Of a stretch of 64,000 nt of DNA, positions 10,966 through 23,162 are shown in pieces (the stretch's first letter is position 1; the number at the start of each line of letters is the position of its first letter). The stretch is from Echinarachnius parma (taxonomy: Eukaryota > Echinodermata > Echinoidea > Clypeasteroida > Echinarachniidae): assembly GCA_037951105.1 (NCBI GenBank), contig JBAMJV010000856.1, positions 1 through 64,000 on the forward strand, written 5' to 3'. The translations under genes and the position numbers were made by a program. Under the pieces are notes generated by a model. That model was not told where the DNA came from, made no database searches, and was given only the letters and a program-made list of their open reading frames with translations.

Positions 10966-13580
10966 ATAATGATACACAATTATACATTAATATGTCTTTA
11001 AAAAGAAAACGGCGAAAAGGAAGTCAAAGAGAATGGTAAAGGAATAATAGGGCTTTCATATTAAAAAAACAAAACAAATAAGCGTTATTGGAAGACAACA
11101 ATTTTCGCTTGTAATTCCAGTGTTATCTAATGCTGATGTGGACTTGTTATAAAGTATACTATATGTTTATATGGAATATAATATTGTCGTTTGGTGCCAA
11201 AAGGTCTTACCTATGCGCAAAACATCAATGTCATCAAGACATTATGTTGTGCCTCTATTGTTACACACCCTTAGCCGCCTCTAAAAAATAGAAACATTTG
11301 TTTGCCTAAAAATCAAGTAAAATACAATTTACTTTGTTAGCTTTCCTCGTAAAATAATACAATTTATTGACATACAATTGACGTACAGTTTTACCATCAT
11401 TTTGGTCTTACACACGCACATGAATAAACACACATACGCACACACACATACACAGACGCCTTTTTACCTTACCATGTATATTGTACGCACACAAAACAAA
11501 ACAAATCTAAATACATACTTCTGATTGTGTATGACTCGTTTATATTGTCCACGTATATGGAAAGAAAGCGCGATGCATTTTTTTTTTCATTGCTAGTAAG
11601 TATAACGGATAAATTAGAATGTCCATTGTTGATTCCACCGCCATTATCTGGTCGATATTCCAATTTCCTGTCCATCAACAACCGGAAAGGGTGAATATTT
11701 CAGTAGAATATCGATGTTTGGCAAATATTTATACGCGATGCTAGGTAATCAAGAAACGTGCTCAAGATGACAATATTGCAGTGCGTATAGGTCAATAAAA
11801 ATCGATTTTCCCATTTAGTCAAGTGGTCACATATTATATACATTTGAGGGAAAATAAACGGACTGTGTTTGTATTATTTCTGTCACGCGTGAATTTACAT
11901 ACTGTTTTTATTTGTGGAAGGTGAAGGGTCGCACCACCGATCCATATTCAAATTCAGGATCGATCATTTTGGGGTAATGCAAAGCATCTTCACAATTTGT
12001 TAAGATGTTTTGCATTTCTCTGACATGTTTCCTGCATTAAATTGAACGCCAACATTACCATCCATTCACTTTATTGATTTACGTTTACCCCTCAATTACT
12101 CTGTCGATTTATGTTTACCCCTCAATTATGTATAATTTGAAATGTATTTTGATTTTTCGTACACTTGAGAGAGCATATCGATGAGATTTGTATATTTTGT
12201 AGTACATATGTTTTTTTTTGTGTATTGTATTATAATATTATAAGTTCTAAATCACGCACATTTACACGAGTAAACGACGTAAAATCATGATCAAATAAAC
12301 GTCATGCCTATAACATGTATAATGAATAATTGACAGTTTTAAAAAAATGTACATGTTTAAACTCTTCTCGATAATGATTACCCACTCTAACGAGAGTTGA
12401 ATCCCCATTATGCTATAGTAGTTGAATACAAGACACGTTAAAAGGACTTTGTAATACTAGATCCCTTTAACTCTTTGAAATATTGATTACAGATTATCAA
12501 GTGTTGAATCCCCTTCGTATGCGTAGTACTAGTAGAATAAAAGACACTATAAGTGATTTATTTCTACAGGTTCCGAGAGAATAATATTATGATACTAATG
12601 GCGTACTTTGCTCAGAGGCTTTTCGCAAATCCTACGGAGGGATTCTAGTACGCTAATCTCAGCCCCACGCGTTTTAAGGGTCAGGTGTATACAATAACAT
12701 AAAAAAACATTGTTTCGTTTTTTTTAAAGGTGTCCCTCCGCAAGATGGAAGCTTTCGATAGGCTGCAATATGGATATCGAAGAGACGCTCTTATTAGCTA
12801 GGTTTGAGCTTGGTTGGGCACGAGTATCGACCAGTTGAGCATAGTGCTAAAAAAAAAAAAATCATAGCAGGAATTAATACCTGAACGCACGGCACACGTA
12901 TGGCACTGCACCGTATATGCATGTCGTGATAAGACGACCGTCGTACTTTAAAGTAACTCTTGCGAATGATATTATAGCAGCGTATGTATACAACTTCTCA
13001 TATGAATAGGGAAAATATAAAACAGCGACTGTATGCATTGTATAAGATGAACCTTGATTGATTTTAATATTGAGCTTGCTAGCTCTCGCCCAAAATGCCA
13101 CGTCAGGGTGGCCCCTTCACGTGTATCGCACAACCAGTTAAGTTGACCTTTAATTTGATTTAATAGACGTTGTCACCCTGGCCTACTCCTGCAAAATATA
13201 TGCAAATATGCACAAGTCCGTATGTCCATCAAGACCCCCTTTAACGCCCATCTCGACATCGGAATAAACAGATAAACGCGATGGAAGCTGCCACACTCGT
13301 AGGGTTGTCAATTTAATTACTGCAGAGCTTTAGCGTCATAGTCGACGCGAATCGTGCATATGATACCATTTCCGTGCAAGAATACGCGGCGTAGCTATAT
13401 AGGCAGACATCGGTGGGCATTTGCATCCGTAAGGGTGAAGACTAGAAAAGGTGAAGCCCCTTTAGGGTGCAATTCTGAAAGGCAAAAACGTCTGGTAAGG
13501 GCGACTATCACACGAACGGTCGCCTCTCATCCGGTCTCGGGGATCAAACTCCGCTATATTTTGGAACATGATAAGAAAGT
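10966..13580. other. 2.6 kb gene-free AT-rich sequence
   Basis: No gene or clear transposon recognised. Minor structure: a short tandem pair with CGATTTATGTTTACCCCTC (12070-12128), a weak direct repeat (12361-12470 against 12470-12560, sharing GTTGAATCCCC), and CA-rich sequence near 11405-11455. Confidence 0.5.
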
Positions 13581-13584
13581 TTAA

Positions 13585-13688
13585 AGTGAGGCCTGTAAAG
13601 TGTCTAACTCCACGAAAATTGATTTTGGTACAGGATTGAAGTCTCAAATGTCGTTTTGGGCAATATCCGACACTATACAGGCCTCACA
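13585..13688. mobile_element. TTAA family 4, 104 bp internally deleted copy
   Basis: TTAA flanks both ends (13581-13584, 13689-13692). The ends AGTGAGGCCTGTAAAGTGTC and its inverted partner match the longer element at 7783-8376, as does the inner GAAGTCTCAAATGTCGTTT on the opposite strand. It is a minimal, non-coding derivative. Confidence 0.7.
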
Positions 13689-13779
13689 TTAACATTAATA
13701 TTTTATGTCACATGCACGGTGGCCTCTCAATGACAACTCGTTCGTTCGTGCCTCGTCAGATCAAGATTAAAGTCTTTAA

Positions 13780-14229
13780 AGGGGAAGTACAGTTTTGGTA
13801 AGGCTGGGCTTTAGTAACCTAAACCTGCACAATAACATTACAAACTAATAGTTATAACTCCACCATGCTCGAAAGGTATAGAAAATAATTACAAACGACT
13901 AAGTAAAAAGCCTGTTATCATTCGTTGAAAATAATGATTAGATAGAGAGATCATCAAACAACTATTTTAAAACCTCTTTTGAAATGTTTTGAAAAAGTGA
14001 AGCATTTTACATTTTTAAAACCAAATCATCGAATAAAACTGGGCCCCAGATTTATTACGATCGGATATATTTATCGATATTTCAGCCGTTTCTGAACCGA
14101 TTTGGATCAAATAAAGTTTATTCTGCCATTTAAATTGTATGCTCTTTCAAATTTTACGCTCAGTTTTTCATTATCTCACAACAAAATCATTTCGTGCAGC
14201 GCCCTCTATACCAAATTTGAACTACCCCT
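13780..14229. mobile_element. TTAA MITE, family 1, copy b
   Basis: Starts AGGGGAAGTACAGTTTTGG, ends in the inverted counterpart, and is flanked by TTAA at 13776-13779 and 14230-14233. It is shorter than copy a. Only a few bases separate it from copy c. Confidence 0.85.
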
Positions 14230-14239
14230 TTAAACTTAA

Positions 14240-14799
14240 AGGGATAGTTGAGTTTTGGTAAAGAGAGTTCAGTTTTGGTCAAACTGAATTTTAGTGACCA
14301 AAACCTGCACAATTACATTACAAACTAATAGTTATAACTCCACCACGCTCGAAAGGAATGGAAAATTACAAATAACTAAGTAAAAAGCCTGTTATCATTC
14401 AAAAAGAGCCGTTAAAACTCAAAAGGGCGCTCTCTTAAAACTCAGTGGTTTCAACCATTTAAAATGAATTATTGTGCATGTGATGTTTTGTTGAAATAGT
14501 GATTAGATAGAGAGATACTCAACAACTATTTAAAAACCTGTTTTGTAAATGATTGAAAAGAGGAAGCATTTTTAAAAATTTTTAACGGCTGGTTCAAATT
14601 TATTGAATAATTGTGGGGCCCCACAATTATTATGGTTATGTTTATGGATATTTCAGCCATTTCTGAACCGATTTTGATCAAATAAAGTTTATTCTGTCAT
14701 TAAAATTGTATGCCCTGTCAAATTTTACACTCAGTTTTTCATTATCTCACAAAAAATGATTTTGTGTAGCGCCCTCTATACCAAAACTCAACTATCCCT
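14240..14799. mobile_element. TTAA MITE, family 1, copy c
   Basis: Ends are AGGGATAGTTGAGTTTTGG and its inverse; TTAA flanks lie at 14236-14239 and 14800-14803. It keeps the family inner landmarks (CACCACGCTCGAAAGG, AATAAAGTTTATTCTG). It lies in the same orientation as copy b, with only two bases between the TTAA sites. Confidence 0.85.
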
Positions 14800-14938
14800 T
14801 TAAGTCCTTCCATCGCTCGATTGCTGCGATGGGTGTCTTGTTGACAAGGGCCAGGTCATCATCCGTGCAGCCTACTCCGCCGCACCTGTGTACTTCAAGA
14901 TGTGGTCCATTGTCTGGGTCTCTCAGACCAAGACAACT

Positions 14939-15125
14939 GGGGGTGTATTTTGAAAACGAATTTAAGCGGAAATTTATTTTATCTACGTCACTAAAATATT
15001 GTTAGCCAAATCGGTATTCTAAAACTGTAGTTTAATAAGGAATAGCGATTTGCTAAAATAAACACTGTATTAGTGACGTAGATACAATAAATGTTAACTT
15101 AAAATACTTTTCAAAGTACACCCCC
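14939..15125. mobile_element. 187 bp MITE with GGGGGTGTATTTTGAAAA ends
   Basis: The two halves are inverted repeats: GGGGGTGTATTTTGAAAA and ATCTACGTCACTAA on the left, TTAGTGACGTAGAT and TTTTCAAAGTACACCCCC on the right. Non-coding. The rest of 14804-15570 held nothing recognised. Confidence 0.75.
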
Positions 15126-15570
15126 ATAACTTTAACTGAAGCGTATCGAACACTTATATGACAAATGAAGTGTATTATGAACACTTAATTTCTTGTTATT
15201 AATTTTTTTCAATCTATGATTTGAATACAAACATGAATAAACTAAATGAAACAAATGGACGATGTATATGGTATCGATGATAAATATTGCTATCTAGCCA
15301 GACGTGTCTTACATTTTGACAAATGATATTTAAGAGCTTAAGTCATGCAGTGTAGCACATTTATTTCGAGTTGACACTTCATAAGTTCGGGTTTACTGCC
15401 TAGTAACCAGCATGGAGCAGCCATTCGTCCAAGTACTATTATAGATCATGGAACAACAGTGCCTGCCTAGACCATGCAGACCCCACGCTGTGTTAATATT
15501 TGTAGTGTCGGTTTTCTGTCAAGCGTAACCGATGAGCGAGGGTTCACGATTGAAACTGTTACACAACTTA

Positions 15571-16905
15571 AAGGGACAGGGTCTTTCGTTTTTGGAAGGC
15601 GCCTTTCAAATTGTTAATCACTGGAGGCACCCTTGTGGCGATTCTACTCCGCGGGATCGCCATTTTTAACTAGGCTAGTTTATGCGCAGTACATAACGCT
15701 GATTCAGTGTGTGGTACGCACCGTAAACAAGGTATTCGTAAGATGGCACCGCGCATATGACCTGCGAATCCGAGCAACCTTTACGCGCCTATTGTCTAAT
15801 GAAATATAAACTGAATTGTTAATGCGTCGTTTACGCACTTCCGGTGCTCTTGATGCATTTCCGGATTAAATTGACGACGAGAATCCTTTAATGATAAAAA
15901 TCACCTGTGCGTCAAACTTCAGGTATGTGAAGGAGGATTTAAGTTGTCAAGCGTGGGGATATGCGCAGGGTGATCAGAACCTGCCCGAATATTCCTAAGT
16001 AAGATAATTTGTGCGCAACACAACACTGAGCCAGTGTGTGTTTCGCACCGTGCACAAGGGCGTTCGCAAGATGGCACCGCGCATCTGCTTCTCGTATATG
16101 GGGGTGTTTCACAAAGATCCTAAGTTGATCTTAGCACTAAGATGGTCTTAAATATTATGGAAAGCCATTATTGTCTTGAAACAGTTTTATAAAAGTTGAA
16201 TGTTGAAATGCATAAAATGTTGATTCAAATCATATTCTATCAGATTCATAATCTTCACATAAAATTCATGAAATCTCTTTGATAATTAAAAAAAATATAT
16301 GATTTGAATCAACATTTTATGCATTTCAACATAACTTTTACAAAAATGTTTCAAGACACCAATGGCTTTCCATAATATTTAAGACCATCTTAGTGCTAAG
16401 ATCAACTTAGGATCTTTGTGAAACACCCCCTGGACTTCAATAATTGTATTGCTGCCGCGAGACATGTAGGTATGATAGCAGGGGGTGTTGTTATGCGACC
16501 TCGATTTCTTAGAAACTCTACAACAAATTATTCGGTCAATGTTCCCCATTATAAATGTCATCATTCGGGCATGTGAATGAGGTTTCGCGATAAACATAAT
16601 ACCATTATATAATTATATTATATCACGCGTGCACTAAACTTCTAGAGCATTGCTGAACGTTTAACTATTGCAAAGGCGAAGACCGCTGGTGCAGACTTCC
16701 AAAGAATGGTATCATGAAATGTATTCGGGCAGTTATTATGCCTTGACATTTTAAGTAGCCGTTTGGACATTTGGAAGCTCAAGCTGTGAAAAATTATGTT
16801 GTAACATTTTGCGCGGTACCTGGCACTCATCCTAACGTAACTAATGCTTATGAAGAAACGTGTGAAGCATATTCACTAATATGTATACAGAGTCTACACA
16901 GACAG
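15571..16905. repeat. 1.46 kb tandem duplication, unit 1
   Basis: This stretch and 17034-18370 are direct copies offset by about 1463 bases. Shared landmarks, in order, are GGAGGCxCCCTT, GTAAACAAGGTxTTCGTAAG, TTGTCTAATGAAATATAAAC, GATATGCGCAGGGTGATCAG, the hairpin MITE, and GCATATTCACTxATATGTA. Unit 1 starts right after a TTAA. No gene recognised. Confidence 0.85.
16100..16430. mobile_element. ~330 bp hairpin MITE with GGGGGTGTTTCAC ends, copy a
   Basis: The element is nearly one hairpin. Left GGGGGTGTTTCACAAAGATC, TTGATCTTAGCACTAAGA and ATGCATAAAATGTTGATTC all reappear as reverse complements on the right. The loop lies near 16240-16290. Copies lie at 17562-17890, through the tandem duplication, and 41881-42118. 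Confidence 0.85.
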
Positions 16906-17033
16906 CCCTGTGTCATAGATAACACTGTTTTTATATCATCAGAGAGGTGTGAGGACCTCCTCTCTCTGATAATCATGATAGTTATAGTATGTTGTGCAAA
17001 CAAATAGACATGTACTCAAACAAGCACTCAAAC

Positions 17034-18370
17034 AAGGGACATAATTTTCGTTTTGGAAGTCGCCTTTCAATTTGTTAATAAATGGAGGCGCCCTTTTGGC
17101 GATTATACCCCGTGGTTCGCCATTTTATAACTAGGCTAGTTCATGCGCACTACATAACTTACACTGATTCAGTGTGTGTTACGCACCGTAAACAAGGTGT
17201 TCGTAAGATGGCACCGCGCATACGACCTGCGAATTCGAAATCTTAACGCGCCTATTGTCTAATGAAATATAAACTGAATTGTTAGTGCGTCGTTTACGCA
17301 CTTCCGGTGCTCCTGATGCATTTCCGGATTAAATTGACGACGAGAATCCTTTAATGATAAAAATCACCTGTGCGTCAAACTTAAGGTATGTGAAGGAGGA
17401 TTTAAGTTGTCAAGCGTGGGGATATGCGCAGGGTGATCAGAACCTGCCCGAACATTCCTAAGTAAGATAATTTGTGCGCAACACAACACTGAATCAGTGT
17501 GTGTTTCGCACCGTGCACAAGGCGTTCGCAAGATGGCACCGCGCATCTGCTTCTCGTATATGGGGGGTGTTTCACAAAGATCCTAAGTTGATCTTAGCAC
17601 TAAGATGGTCTTAAATATTATGGAAAGCCATTATTGTCTTGAAACAGTTTTATAAAAGTTGAATGTTGAAATGCATAAAATGTTGATTCAAATCATATTC
17701 TATCAGATTCATAATCTTCATATAAAATTCATGAAATCTCTTTGATAATAAAAAAAAAATGATTTGAATCAACATTTTATGCATTTCAACATAACTTTTA
17801 CAAAAATGTTTCAAGACACCAATGGCTTTCCATAATATTTAAGACCATCTTAGTGCTAAGATCAACTTAGGATCTTTGTGAAACACCCCCTGGACTTCAA
17901 TAATTGTATTGCTGCCGCGAGACATGTAGGTACGATGGCAGGGGGTGTTTTGATGCGACCCCGATTTCTTAGAAACTACAGTATATACAACAAATTATTT
18001 GGTCAATGTTCCCCATTATAAATGTCATCATTCGGGCATGCATGTGAATGAGGTTTCGCGATAAACATAATACCATGAAATAATTATATTATATCACGCG
18101 TGCACTATAAAACTTCTAGAGCATTGCTTAACGTTATTGCGAAGGCAAAGACATGCTGGTGCAGACTTCCAAAGAATGGTATCATGAAATGTATTCGGGC
18201 AGTTATAATGCCTTGACATTTAAGTAGCCGTTTGGACGCTCAAGCTATATATGTACAATCTTGTTAAATACCATGTAACATTTGCGCGGTACCTGGCGTA
18301 CATCCTAACGCAACTAATGTTTATGAAGAGACGTGTGAAGCATATTCACTGATATGTAAACAGCCCTTCT
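17034..18370. repeat. 1.46 kb tandem duplication, unit 2
   Basis: Second copy of 15571-16905 in the same orientation, differing by scattered substitutions and small indels. It carries its own copy of the hairpin MITE. The ~130 bases at 16906-17033 between the units appear unique. Confidence 0.85.
17562..17890. mobile_element. hairpin MITE with GGGGGTGTTTCAC ends, copy b
   Basis: Near-identical to 16100-16430, including the imperfect loop, as expected if it was copied within the 1.46 kb duplication. The remaining difference is mainly in the loop A run. Confidence 0.85.
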
Positions 18371-20275
18371 AATATAACATCGCTGTTGTAATATCATGAT
18401 TATAATGAGATAACATTTTCATAAACAAACTTACAAGACGAGCATCATTTAACATGTTTAATCATTCAAACCCCGACCATTTTTACTGAGATTTTTAATA
18501 AGAAAAATAAATTCATTGTCACTTTAATAGTCATTGTGATATTAGTATTAAAAGTATATACATTACGTAACAATATTTTGTTGCAAACCGGAGTTTCATT
18601 TCTCCATTTCATCAATTTAAAATAATTGCGATAAGAAGTGCTGAAAAACAAAAAACTATATATTATGACATCTGAAAATACCTTGAAAAGATTATACCAT
18701 CATAATTATACTTAGAGCGAAATATAATTTTAAATGACGACCTTATACTGAAGTCAACTGGAATAATGATACATGGTGTGTAAAATGCGTTTATGTATTT
18801 AAAAAATAAATAAATACACCAGTCCATAAATTACAGTGGTGTCTAATGCCCGGCGCAGACAGAGCCGACTAGACCCGATCCGATCCGACTCGACTGAAAG
18901 CCACAGTCGGTCCAATTCAGTCGAGGCCTATTCAACATGTTGAACCGGGCCCGACTGGCTTTCGACTGGCAAAAGCGGAGTCGTGAGGCAATGCACACAG
19001 AGCCGATCCGACTAAAAAAACAGCCGGATCGGGTCGAGGTGGCCCTGTCTGCGCCGGGCTTTAGAAATTAGAATCCATGGACCCATGCATGCACGGACGA
19101 GCGAGTAATATTTATACGTTGGATGGTAAAGGACTTTACCATCGATTAAATATGAAGCACAGTTTTAATCAAAAAAGAAAAAAAAGAAGAGTAGACAAAA
19201 AAGAAAAGAAAATTAAAGAGTTTTAATTGGCAACAATAGTCAAGTTTGACTGATTGCCGTAAAATAACAACAGCAACGACTGGGGCCTATGGGATGTGAG
19301 CGTTATAGCTCAATTAAATGATGACCATCGAGTTAATTGGGATATCGTCGCCTATCACCGCTCTTTCTCGCGATATTAATTTCGGTTTTGTCCCGGAGGT
19401 GACACGCTCTGGTTAAAATTGACCCTTATCCAGGTCCTTGACCACTCATCTGCAATAATACAAGCGTATGGCTATATACCTGGTATAGGCACTGCTTGGT
19501 TGACCAGTATTGTTTTAATACTCTCCGTGTATAGAGGTATACGCTACACAACAGCTTTATATCATCGATATACAAATATTGTTGTGTGCTTTATACATGC
19601 ACTAGGCATAGAACCGTTTAGTATTTCTTTAATAATGGAAAACTATAATAACGATTTAAAGCGCTATGATGATACTACTCACGTGAATAGCGCATGTAAA
19701 TAATAATAAGACAAAAACAAACATTATTATTGTATTGTTGGCATATATATATGTCAGAAGATAACGATAGTAAAATGTCAAGCTGGATTCCTTTTGAAGT
19801 AGGGCACATTATCCAATCAGTTCTGACAATCGTATCCTTTTAGATTGCCGGCAGCAGCAGCGATTGCTAATATTTCTAATACAAGAGCGTTCCCAAAAAG
19901 TATGTTGTTGTTACTGTTGCTGTTGTTATGGTTTAGTGGCAATCAGTCAAAGGTTACTATTGTTGCCGTTTTAATTTTGTTAAATATTTTTTTTTCAAAT
20001 TTTTTTTTTTGGTTTTAAGCCTTCAAATATCGAAATATAAACAAGATTATGTTTCGGAAATAATATCGCTAGTGATATTCGTTTGTCTCGCAATGTATGG
20101 TCAACAAGGAATCTAAAAGATCACGACGTTTCGTGCGCCGCTGCAACACTTCGTCAGGCATGTCAAGTGTGATAGAATATGTTGTAAACAAGCGTGTTTT
20201 ATACTGTACGGTTAAGATTATGTTTATTAGTGAAAGATATCTTGCAAAAAAAAAAATGAATAAACACATTTTGTA
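18371..20275. other. gene-free stretch around a MITE
   Basis: AT-rich, with A-rich sequence near 19170-19215 and poly-T near 19985-20010. Apart from the MITE at 18844-19063 nothing was recognised. Confidence 0.45.
18844..19063. mobile_element. palindromic MITE with GCCCGGCGCAGACAG ends, copy b
   Basis: Left GCCCGGCGCAGACAGAGCC and right CTGTCTGCGCCGGGC are inverted repeats. The centre is CAACATGTTGAA, as in the copy at 4463-4688. The outermost bases TCTAA and TTAGA are also complementary. Confidence 0.75.
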
Positions 20276-20460
20276 CACTGTTGGTCATAATGTTGGAATA
20301 TTTTTTTTTTTAGATCCAACTTTATTATTTTTCCTGATTTTTGCCTCTAATGAATCATTTTAGACTAAAAATAATCATTACATTATGTTTCCAAACTACC
20401 AATGTACAATACATGGTAGCATGAATTTGCATTAATTAATTTATTCTTTTGTTTTGAGCT

Positions 20461-20931
20461 TTGAAAGGCAGGACCTTTGATGATTGGCCCCTTTCCTTCT
20501 CCAAAGCGTATGTCCAACGAGTCATCGTTATGGGTCATTTCTCAAAGTTGGCCGTGAGATTTTCAACCAAAATTGGCACAGAGGCTCTCGAGGCCATACC
20601 CGGTCCAATGTCATTGGCTACGTGCCGAACGATGCTTGTGCTCCACCAGGAAGGGGTGTCAACAAGCAATGTCCACTATTTCGTTGGACCATCGCAGGTT
20701 AAGGTCTGTAAAGTCCTCAGATGTCATCGAGAGAAGGGTCAATTAAAGCCAAGATTATCTCTAGGACGTCTACGATTGACCACCAGGATAGATTATCGCA
20801 AATTGCTTAACCTGTGCCGTAGAAACCGGAAATGCCAAAAAGGAGCCTTCGCCGACTATGAAGAAAACACTATGGAATCAACGCCTTCCGCCAAACTGTG
20901 CATCAGCAATCCCTCTAACATGGTCACATAG
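20461..20931 (+). pseudogene. Tc1-like transposase N-terminal fragment, left arm
   Basis: An open frame contains MLVLHQEGVSTSNVHYFVG, then VKVCKVLRCHREKGQLKPR, LGRLRLTTRID and YRKL. In Tc1 transposases this order is the first helix-turn-helix, the Y-R-E-x-G turn and the GRPR-like hook before the second helix-turn-helix; here GRPR reads GRLR. The frame drifts into unrelated residues before any catalytic domain. This is a remnant, not a working gene. Confidence 0.65.
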
Positions 20932-21409
20932 CAAGACAAACTACCAAGTGTCCACCCAATACCATGTAACCGAGATTTACCGGACGTCCCTGGACTAGGG
21001 AGCCCAGAAGATTTCCGCCTGGACACTAGAGATATGTCATCTTAATGGGTACGAGCCATGACATCCTTGACCAAACAGATGGAAGACAAATGGTTCGCCG
21101 ATTACGTGGCGAGAAGTTCCAAGTTGTCTGCATTCACTAAACGACTTGAGTTTGTGACGTCCCAACAGTGGTATGGCTCGTACCCATTAAGATGACATAT
21201 CTCTAGTGTCCAGGCGGAAATCTTCTGGGCTCCCTAGTCCAGGGACGTCCGGTAAATCTCGGTTACATGGTATTGGGTGGACACTTGGTAGTTTGTCTTG
21301 CTATGTGACCATGTTAGAGGGATTGCTGATGCACAGTTTGGCGGAAGGCGTTGATTCCAAAGTGTTTTCTTCATAGTCGGCGAAGGCTCCTTTTTGGCAT
21401 TTCCGGTTT

Positions 21410-21772
21410 CTACGGCACAGGGTAAGCAATTTTGAGATAATCTATCCTGGTGGTCAATCGTAGACGTCCTAGAGATAATCTTGGCTTTAATTGACCCTTC
21501 TCTCGATAACATCTAAGGACTTTACAGACCTTAACATGCGATGGTCCAACGAAATAGTGGACATTGCTTGTTGACACCCCTTCCTGGTGGAGCACAAGCA
21601 TCGTTCGGCGGGTAGCCAATGGCATTGGACCGGGTATGGCCTCGAGATCCTCTGTGCCAATTTTGGTTGAAAATATCACGACCAACTTTGAGAAATGACT
21701 CATAACGATGACTCGTTGGACATATGCTTTGGAGAAGGAAAGGGGCCAATCATCAAAGGTCCTGCCTTTCAA
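21410..21772 (-). pseudogene. Tc1-like transposase N-terminal fragment, right arm
   Basis: Mirror copy of the fragment in the left arm, read on the opposite strand, with a few substitutions (YREKGQ where the left has HREKGQ). It ends earlier through a frame change. The two fragments converge on the centre of the hairpin. Confidence 0.65.
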
Positions 21773-21959
21773 AGCTCAAAACAAAAGAATAAATTAATTA
21801 ATGCAAATTCATGCTACCATGTATTGTACATTGGTAGTTTAGAAACATAATGTAATGATTATTTTTAGTCTAAAATGATTCATTCGGCGCAAAAAACAGG
21901 AAAAAGAATAAAGTTGGATCTAAAAAAAAAAATATTCCAACATTATGACCAACAGTGTA

Positions 21960-22445
21960 TATTGATATAAACTGTATGATTATACAGTTTTGGGTCTACT
22001 GAATACTCGTTCTCTTTGTACAGTCATATATCCAATGCGAAGATGCTATTTCGTCTAGTATTGCAAGCCGTCATAACAGCACATTGTTTGCGATTTATTT
22101 CAAGGGGAGGCTCAATCTACATTTTTTAATGAATTCTGGCGGCTGCTCTAAATCAAGAATATTATGAATATGACTGCGGTGCAGCTCTAAACATCGTCTG
22201 CGTTCATTCACCCCTTTACATTAGTTCACATAGCATGCTCCCACTCACATCGTGCACTTAATTCTCGCATTTTGTTTGTCTTCTATAAACCCTTGAGACA
22301 AATTTAAGATAAAGGGCGATCTGTTAAAATGCACTCGGTGTTTCATTGTTTTATTGAAGGTGAGCGAGGCTTCTTATATATAACTTTGTATCCTTGAACC
22401 CCGCCACATACCCGTTATAAAGCTACATCACTGTGAATACAACAA
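21960..22445. other. non-coding spacer
   Basis: Nothing recognised between the Tc1-like foldback and the next inverted repeat. Confidence 0.4.
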
Positions 22446-22601
22446 CCTGTTCTCTCGTCTGAAATAACTCTATAGGTCATTGTACCACACCTTCTAAAAA
22501 CACCCATATAATCATTTTAGGTGCACCTGAATATGCTGCCATCTACGTTTGGAAACTGTATAATATCGAACATCGAGTACGAGTTTACGCAAGAGAAACG
22601 A

Positions 22602-22674
22602 CGGCAAGACCGGGTATCGAACTAGGCGTCTTTAGATTATCAGGCTAGCACGCATCCAATTGCGCCACAGCGAG
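22602..22674 (-). pseudogene. decayed tRNA-like sequence or SINE head
   Basis: Read on the minus strand it has a good A box (TGGCGCAATTGG), a CTGATAA anticodon loop (GAT if real) and a B-box-like AGTTCGATACC. The D stem pairs, but the acceptor stem does not, and the anticodon and T stems have mismatches. It is therefore not a working tRNA. Confidence 0.4.
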
Positions 22675-22706
22675 TGGCTTGATTTGCAGCGGGTTTTGGG
22701 GATATA

Positions 22707-22740
22707 TAACCCTAACCTAAACCCTAACCCTAACCCTAAT
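22707..22740. repeat. short interstitial telomere-type repeat
   Basis: About five units of CCCTAA with one irregular unit (AACCCTAACCTAAACCCTAA and on). It is directly followed by a 20 bp direct repeat (GTGGGTATAGGTCAGATTA type, 22760-22780 region). This matches the metazoan telomere motif on the C-rich strand. Confidence 0.7.
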
Positions 22741-23162
22741 TTGGTGGCTATAGGTCAGATTAGTGGGTATAGGTCAGATTAATGGCTATAAGTCGGTATA
22801 TTATACAAGTCGGAAATTTTATGCGCGAGTGATAGTCTCTCTCAAATCGCAGAAAAAATCAAAAGTAGGCTCTGCGACGCATTAACGATCCATACAGTTT
22901 CCAAACGTAGATGGCAGCATATTCAGGTGCACCTAAAATGACTATTATGGGTGTTTTTAGAAGGTGTGGTACAATGACCTATAGAGTCATTTTAGACGAG
23001 AGACCAGGTTGCAACACAACCATGACCATGTTATGTCATCGAACCAAGCTCATACTTTGGGTGACTGATTCCTTTTCAAAGCGATATTGGCACAGGAAAC
23101 TCATAAACATGATAAATGGGATGCACAACAAAACTGTTCATGCGTAAAAAACGATAAAATTT

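Larger units (their letters stand above)
20276..21957. mobile_element. Tc1/mariner-like element folded into two ~790 bp inverted arms
   Basis: The left arm (20276-21060) and right arm (about 21171-21957) are reverse complements differing at scattered positions, roughly 95% identical by eye. A unique ~110 bp centre separates them. The outer ends CACTGTTGGTCATAATG are flanked by TA (20274-20275 and 21958-21959), the target duplication of Tc1/mariner elements. Each arm carries the DNA-binding part of a Tc1-type transposase pointing inward. No catalytic DDE domain is present, so the element is non-autonomous. Confidence 0.75.
22446..23012. repeat. inverted repeat with ~120 bp arms around a tRNA-like and telomere-like loop
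   Basis: The left arm (22446-22566) and right arm (22890-23012) are reverse complements. Landmarks are AGGTGCACCTGAATATGCTG and CATCTACGTTTGGAAACTGT on the left and their inverses on the right, plus ACCTATAGAGT near the outer ends. The ~320 bp between holds a tRNA-like sequence and short telomere-type repeats. No target duplication was identified. Confidence 0.75.

Noticed and set aside
10536-11039. 167-codon frame on the plus strand
   Set aside because: It crosses the SINE-like repeat and its (ATT)n tail and has no domain-like features.
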